Of a stretch of DNA of 25,468 nt, positions 22,655-25,468 are shown piece after piece. The notes beneath the pieces are model-generated. The model was not told the DNA's origin, made no database searches, and saw only the letters and a program-made list of their open reading frames with translations. Every line of letters starts with the position of its first letter. Positions within the stretch are counted from its first letter, which is position 1. Origin of the DNA: Candidatus Sumerlaeota bacterium (lineage in GTDB: Bacteria; UBP6; UBA1177); assembly GCA_007136595.1 (NCBI GenBank), contig SLGQ01000275.1, forward strand, positions 1 to 25,468, read 5' to 3'. The position numbers and the translations under genes are program-made.

Positions 22655-23197
22655 ATGCCATTTCCTGTTAATATTCATGATTTGATAAACGGTCAGTCAG
22701 TTGAATGGGAACGATTGGAATTTAAAGCCGGATGGAATCCTGAAGCGATTCTTCATACGATGTGTGCTTTTGCGAATGATATAAATAACTGGGGTGGTGG
22801 ATATATTATTCTGGGTATTGAGGAAATTAATGGAAAACCCGTTCTTCCGCCAGTTGGAATTAATTCTGATGTGATTGATAAAATACAGAAAAAACTCATT
22901 GAACTGTGTCACTTGATTACGCCAAATTATTTTCCGGTTGCTGCTCCTTTGATATATGAAAACAAAAATGTTACTGAAAATGTTACTGAAAATGTTACTG
23001 AAAATGTTACAGAAAGCAGATTAGACCAATTACTTCAGATGATTCAAGAAAATAAAAATATAACAACAGATGAGATAGCCAAAGCACTTGGTGTAACACG
23101 AATGACCGTTGCAAGAGACATAAATATTCTTAAGAAAAAAGGAGTTGTTTCCAGAGTTGGTCCGGCGAAAGGCGGTTACTGGAAAATTAAAAAATGA
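22655..23197 (+). CDS. AlbA_2-domain protein with NVTE repeat and C-terminal HTH
   Basis: 180-residue putative regulator. Residues 1-100 match the AlbA_2 (Schlafen-like ATP-binding/divergent AAA-4) N-domain: VEWERLEFKAGWNPEAILHT, CAFANDINNWGGGYIILGI, LPPVGIN and NYFPVAAP. Residues 105-120 are four NVTE repeats. Residues 123-180 are a DeoR/Mar-type winged helix (ITTDEIAKALGVTRMTVARD, KGGYWKIKK). Full-length relatives I recall are several hundred residues, with a long middle section between N-domain and HTH that is absent here, suggesting internal deletion, though the frame is kept. ATG 22655 follows GGAGG at 22645-22649. It sits between two leader repeats, so it may have been inserted or duplicated in. 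Confidence 0.75.
   Translation: MPFPVNIHDLINGQSVEWERLEFKAGWNPEAILHTMCAFANDINNWGGGYIILGIEEINGKPVLPPVGINSDVIDKIQKKLIELCHLITPNYFPVAAPLIYENKNVTENVTENVTENVTESRLDQLLQMIQENKNITTDEIAKALGVTRMTVARDINILKKKGVVSRVGPAKGGYWKIKK
22965..23012 (+). repeat. Four tandem 12-bp units encoding NVTE
   Basis: Units AAAATGTTACTG at 22965, 22977 and 22989 are identical; the fourth at 23001 differs at one base. Unit number changes keep the reading frame, so the linker length between the N-domain and the HTH can vary. Confidence 0.95.
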
Positions 23198-23204
23198 CCA
23201 GTGC

Positions 23205-23247
23205 GTTATTAAACATAATTTCCGGAGTGAGTGATGAAGAAACTTTT
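23205..23247 (+). repeat. Leader direct repeat, copy B
   Basis: Second copy of the leader at 22583-22625; both share TGAGTGATGAAGAAACTTTT. Here it leads into the intact lipoprotein gene starting at ATG 23234, with GGAG at 23224-23227. Confidence 0.65.
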
Positions 23248-25315
23248 AACAATTTTAATGGTTGTTTTGGTATTCATCCTTGTTTCCTGTGATTCAGGAA
23301 CAAAAAAAGATGATAACAAAGGGGAAACAGATAAGGATGCGGTCACTGATCAGGAAGTGACTGACGACTTGTCCGATGAAGTTTTAACGGAGTCGGATGA
23401 CGATTCTCCTCTCACAGAGGATGATATTTATGAAGAAGATGACGACTTGTCCGACGAAGCCTTGGCGGAGTCGGATGAAGATTCAGATGCTTTCCCTGAT
23501 GAAGAGACTGATGATTTTGAAGAACCGGATGAAGCCTTTATTCCTGAAGAATATACAGTTGACGGATTTGTTCAGAAAGGTCCTTTCATTAAGGACAGTT
23601 CCATAAAAATAACGGAGCTTGATCATAATTTTGAGATGATACCTGCAACTTCATTTACTACTCAGACAATAGATGACCTTGGAAACTTTAATATCAAGAG
23701 AACATTCAGTTCGAGGTATATTCTGCTTGAGGCAAGCGGATATTATTATAACGAGGTAGCCGGAGCAGTAAGTTCCAGTACCATCACAAACTTCGTATTT
23801 GTTGATCTTAAAGCAAACAACGCAAAGATAAGTATTAATATCCTTACAACACTTGCAAGAAGAAGGATTCAGTTTCTGATGAAACAGGGAGAAGGATTCA
23901 ATGAAGCAAGAGAGCAAGCAGAAACAGAAATCCTTGAAATATTCGGAATCTTCGGGGAACCTGCTGCAAACTTTCAGGATATGGATATTTTGAAAGCCGG
24001 GAACAGTAATGCAATGTTACTTGCAATTTCAGCGAGGTTGCAGGGGAATAATACACCGGGACAGCTTTCAGTACTGACAGCAGGGATCATATATGAAATT
24101 GAAGAAACAGGTAAACTTACCAACGATGCACTTAAAACCAGTATCTCTGAAGGAGGCATTTATATCGCTTCAAAACTCACAGACATAAGAAACAACCTTG
24201 ACACCTATTTTGGCAGCAAAACTACAGTCGAAGTTCCTAATTTTGAGGATTACTGTGATGACAACGGAAACGGAATAATCAATAAATGGGATTTTGATCT
24301 TGATTTTGGTGCTGTTGAAAATGCTGAAAGGAATACTGTTTATACTTCAGAAGAAAAAACAGTAAAAGTTAACCCTGCAACAACAGCAGTGGCAAAAACT
24401 ACTCTTGGAACGATTGTTATAAACGGAACTGATACAGAATTAAGTGAATCACCGATAAATAATGGAGATAAGCTTTCAGTTAAAGTTGTTTCATCAAATG
24501 AGTTTGAAACAACTGTTACAGCATTCGTTACGGTTGAGTTTGAAGTAAATGAAGGGGGAGTTGATGATTGGACAGTATCAGGAAGCTATTCAGTGACAAC
24601 AGGTGAATGTGACTATGATGATGAAAGTGTTCTTTCTTGCGGGGACGGAAGTGGAAATCAGGATAGAAAATGTATAGAAGGTGTATGGGTTAATCAGGGG
24701 GAATGTACCCGTATTTTTAATTGTGCTCCTAAGCTGGCAAACAGTATGTGGAATAGTGTTGATAAATATACTCAGACATGGAGTGGCAGTGCATGGAGTC
24801 CTGTTGATTCTGCACCGGTTTATGATTTAACAGCAAGCACAACTGAATGTCGTTTCAGGTGTGATAATGGCTATGGATGGGATGGTTCTCAATGTTCTGC
24901 CTGCACCGGCAATTTCCCAAATTGGCATAAGGACAAATGCTGGTCAAATAGATCAACAAGCACTATGACTTGGAGTAATGCAATTACTCATTGTACAGGT
25001 TTGGGCGGGAGATTGCCGAACATACAGGAACTTAGAATGCTGATAAAGGAATGTCCCAAGAATGAATATCCAAAGCCGGATGGACAGGATCCCTGGTGCA
25101 CAATAGAAGATCCGGGGAATTTGGGTGGATCTAGTTGTAGTGGATGTCCTTCTGACAGTAGTGGGAAATATAGTGTTTTTGGGGATACTGGTTGGTTTTG
25201 GTCGTCCTCGTCCCATGTGAATCACACCAACTTTGCATGGTATGTGAATTTCAACAATGGCTATGTGGGCAGCCACGGTAAGGCAAGCAACGGCAATGCC
25301 AGGTGTGTGAGGTGA
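23234..25315 (+). CDS. Cys-rich lipoprotein with acidic linker, four-Cys module and DUF1566-like domain
   Basis: Probable surface lipoprotein, 693 residues. A signal ends at LVSC (Cys19). Residues 20-105 are an Asp/Glu-rich linker with an internal 42-bp duplication. Residues 108-240 start with VDGFVQKGPFIKDSSIKI and continue as a domain I recognise only loosely from similar multidomain lipoproteins. Residues 340-455 contain an Asp-rich DDNGNGIINKWDFD segment (calcium-like) and beta-rich sequence. A four-Cys module (Cys497, 539, 543, 554) and a DUF1566/C-type-lectin-like domain (557-693, ending ARCVR) follow. The last two match modules of the lipoprotein at 12356-16279. ATG 23234 is preferred to the GTG at 23231 for spacing. 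Function unknown; adhesion or glycan binding is an inference. Confidence 0.82.
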   Translation: MKKLLTILMVVLVFILVSCDSGTKKDDNKGETDKDAVTDQEVTDDLSDEVLTESDDDSPLTEDDIYEEDDDLSDEALAESDEDSDAFPDEETDDFEEPDEAFIPEEYTVDGFVQKGPFIKDSSIKITELDHNFEMIPATSFTTQTIDDLGNFNIKRTFSSRYILLEASGYYYNEVAGAVSSSTITNFVFVDLKANNAKISINILTTLARRRIQFLMKQGEGFNEAREQAETEILEIFGIFGEPAANFQDMDILKAGNSNAMLLAISARLQGNNTPGQLSVLTAGIIYEIEETGKLTNDALKTSISEGGIYIASKLTDIRNNLDTYFGSKTTVEVPNFEDYCDDNGNGIINKWDFDLDFGAVENAERNTVYTSEEKTVKVNPATTAVAKTTLGTIVINGTDTELSESPINNGDKLSVKVVSSNEFETTVTAFVTVEFEVNEGGVDDWTVSGSYSVTTGECDYDDESVLSCGDGSGNQDRKCIEGVWVNQGECTRIFNCAPKLANSMWNSVDKYTQTWSGSAWSPVDSAPVYDLTASTTECRFRCDNGYGWDGSQCSACTGNFPNWHKDKCWSNRSTSTMTWSNAITHCTGLGGRLPNIQELRMLIKECPKNEYPKPDGQDPWCTIEDPGNLGGSSCSGCPSDSSGKYSVFGDTGWFWSSSSHVNHTNFAWYVNFNNGYVGSHGKASNGNARCVR
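23363..23482 (+). repeat. 42-bp duplication in the acidic linker
   Basis: Copies at 23363-23404 and 23441-23482 encode DDLSDEVLTESDDD and DDLSDEALAESDED. They differ at only a few bases, and the 36 bases between them are also acidic coding sequence. Confidence 0.85.
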
Positions 25316-25347
25316 GTGAGTGACCGCTTTTTTCCCATTTTATTCTT

Positions 25348-25369
25348 CCGTCCGCTTTCAGGCGGGCGG
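25348..25369 (+). terminator. Intrinsic terminator after the second lipoprotein
   Basis: CCGTCCGC (25348-25355) pairs with GCGGGCGG (25362-25369) with one G-T pair, then TTTCTTT. It lies 32 bases after the lipoprotein stop. Confidence 0.75.
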
Positions 25370-25370
25370 T

Positions 25371-25468
25371 TTCTTTGCCTGAGTGTAAACAAAGACTCTT
25401 CTTGATTTTATATAAAAGACATTCTTCGGGCGTTTTAACGCTTCCCTCCGGACTTTGCTTCCGCTTCG
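25371..25468. other. Right-edge noncoding tail
   Basis: No gene start is visible. It contains GCGTT and AACGC arms at 25430-25441 and a GC-skewed CCTCCGGA/TTCCGCTTCG end that differs in texture from the AT-rich gaps elsewhere. It may be the beginning of a dispersed repeat that continues past the window. Confidence 0.25.

Noticed and set aside
22612..22671. 19-residue ORF as a functional gene
   Set aside because: It looks like a broken copy of the downstream lipoprotein start and overlaps the AlbA_2 gene. It is kept only as part of the leader duplication.
22965..23012. Short CRISPR-like array
   Set aside because: Units are only 12 bases, directly adjacent, without spacers, and encode an in-frame NVTE repeat.

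Overview
The window looks like a stretch of chromosome from an AT-rich, anaerobic, probably fermentative Gram-negative bacterium. All supported genes are on the + strand. The evidence for lifestyle is two multi-subunit NAD(P)H-type [FeFe]-hydrogenase gene sets, a sodium-pumping oxaloacetate decarboxylase and a tungstate/molybdate uptake and cofactor operon. The Gram-negative call rests on lipoproteins with lipobox signals and acidic linkers, plus a FlgO/CsgG-like envelope protein. A direct glutaminyl-tRNA synthetase is also present. The large Cys-rich, EGF-containing lipoproteins recall uncultured Deltaproteobacteria/Myxococcota-like genomes, but I cannot fix the phylum from sequence alone.

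Layout. (1) 5-4956: one tightly packed operon for Mo/W. It holds a MobB-like P-loop protein, wtpA-wtpB-wtpC (tungstate/molybdate ABC importer), a short moaA, moaC and a MOSC protein. Genes overlap or are separated by a few bases, and four of them appear to start with TTG. (2) 4964-12268: two consecutive hydC-hydB-hydA sets, each with its own candidate promoter, ending at a strong intrinsic terminator. Both HydB (NuoF-like) subunits are short, with no extra ferredoxin domains, and both HydA subunits carry TSCSPGW at the first H-cluster motif. (3) 12288-16279: a 1307-residue mosaic lipoprotein with a ZU5-like domain, a GDPIM repeat, EGF-like domains, five copies of a four-cysteine module and four DUF1566/C-type-lectin-like domains. 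(4) 16316-18070: glnS with a near-consensus promoter. (5) 18082-21412: oadG-oadA-oadB. (6) 21485-25468: an accessory stretch. It has a FlgO/CsgG-like plus DUF5683-like protein whose signal peptide is cut off by an in-frame TAA, two palindromes, an AlbA_2 regulator-like gene lying between two copies of a roughly 43-bp leader, and a second Cys-rich lipoprotein sharing modules with the 1307-residue one.

How it fits together. The hydrogenases would dispose of reductant as H2 (or take it up) using NADH. Oxaloacetate decarboxylase would couple decarboxylation to Na+ export. The Mo/W operon would supply pterin cofactor, probably for enzymes such as aldehyde oxidoreductases or formate dehydrogenases outside the window. 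The most unusual material is the duplicated hydrogenase block and the repeated four-cysteine module that precedes lectin-like domains in the two surface lipoproteins. No rRNA, tRNA, CRISPR array or transposase was seen. No stretch longer than about 300 bases lacks a gene.
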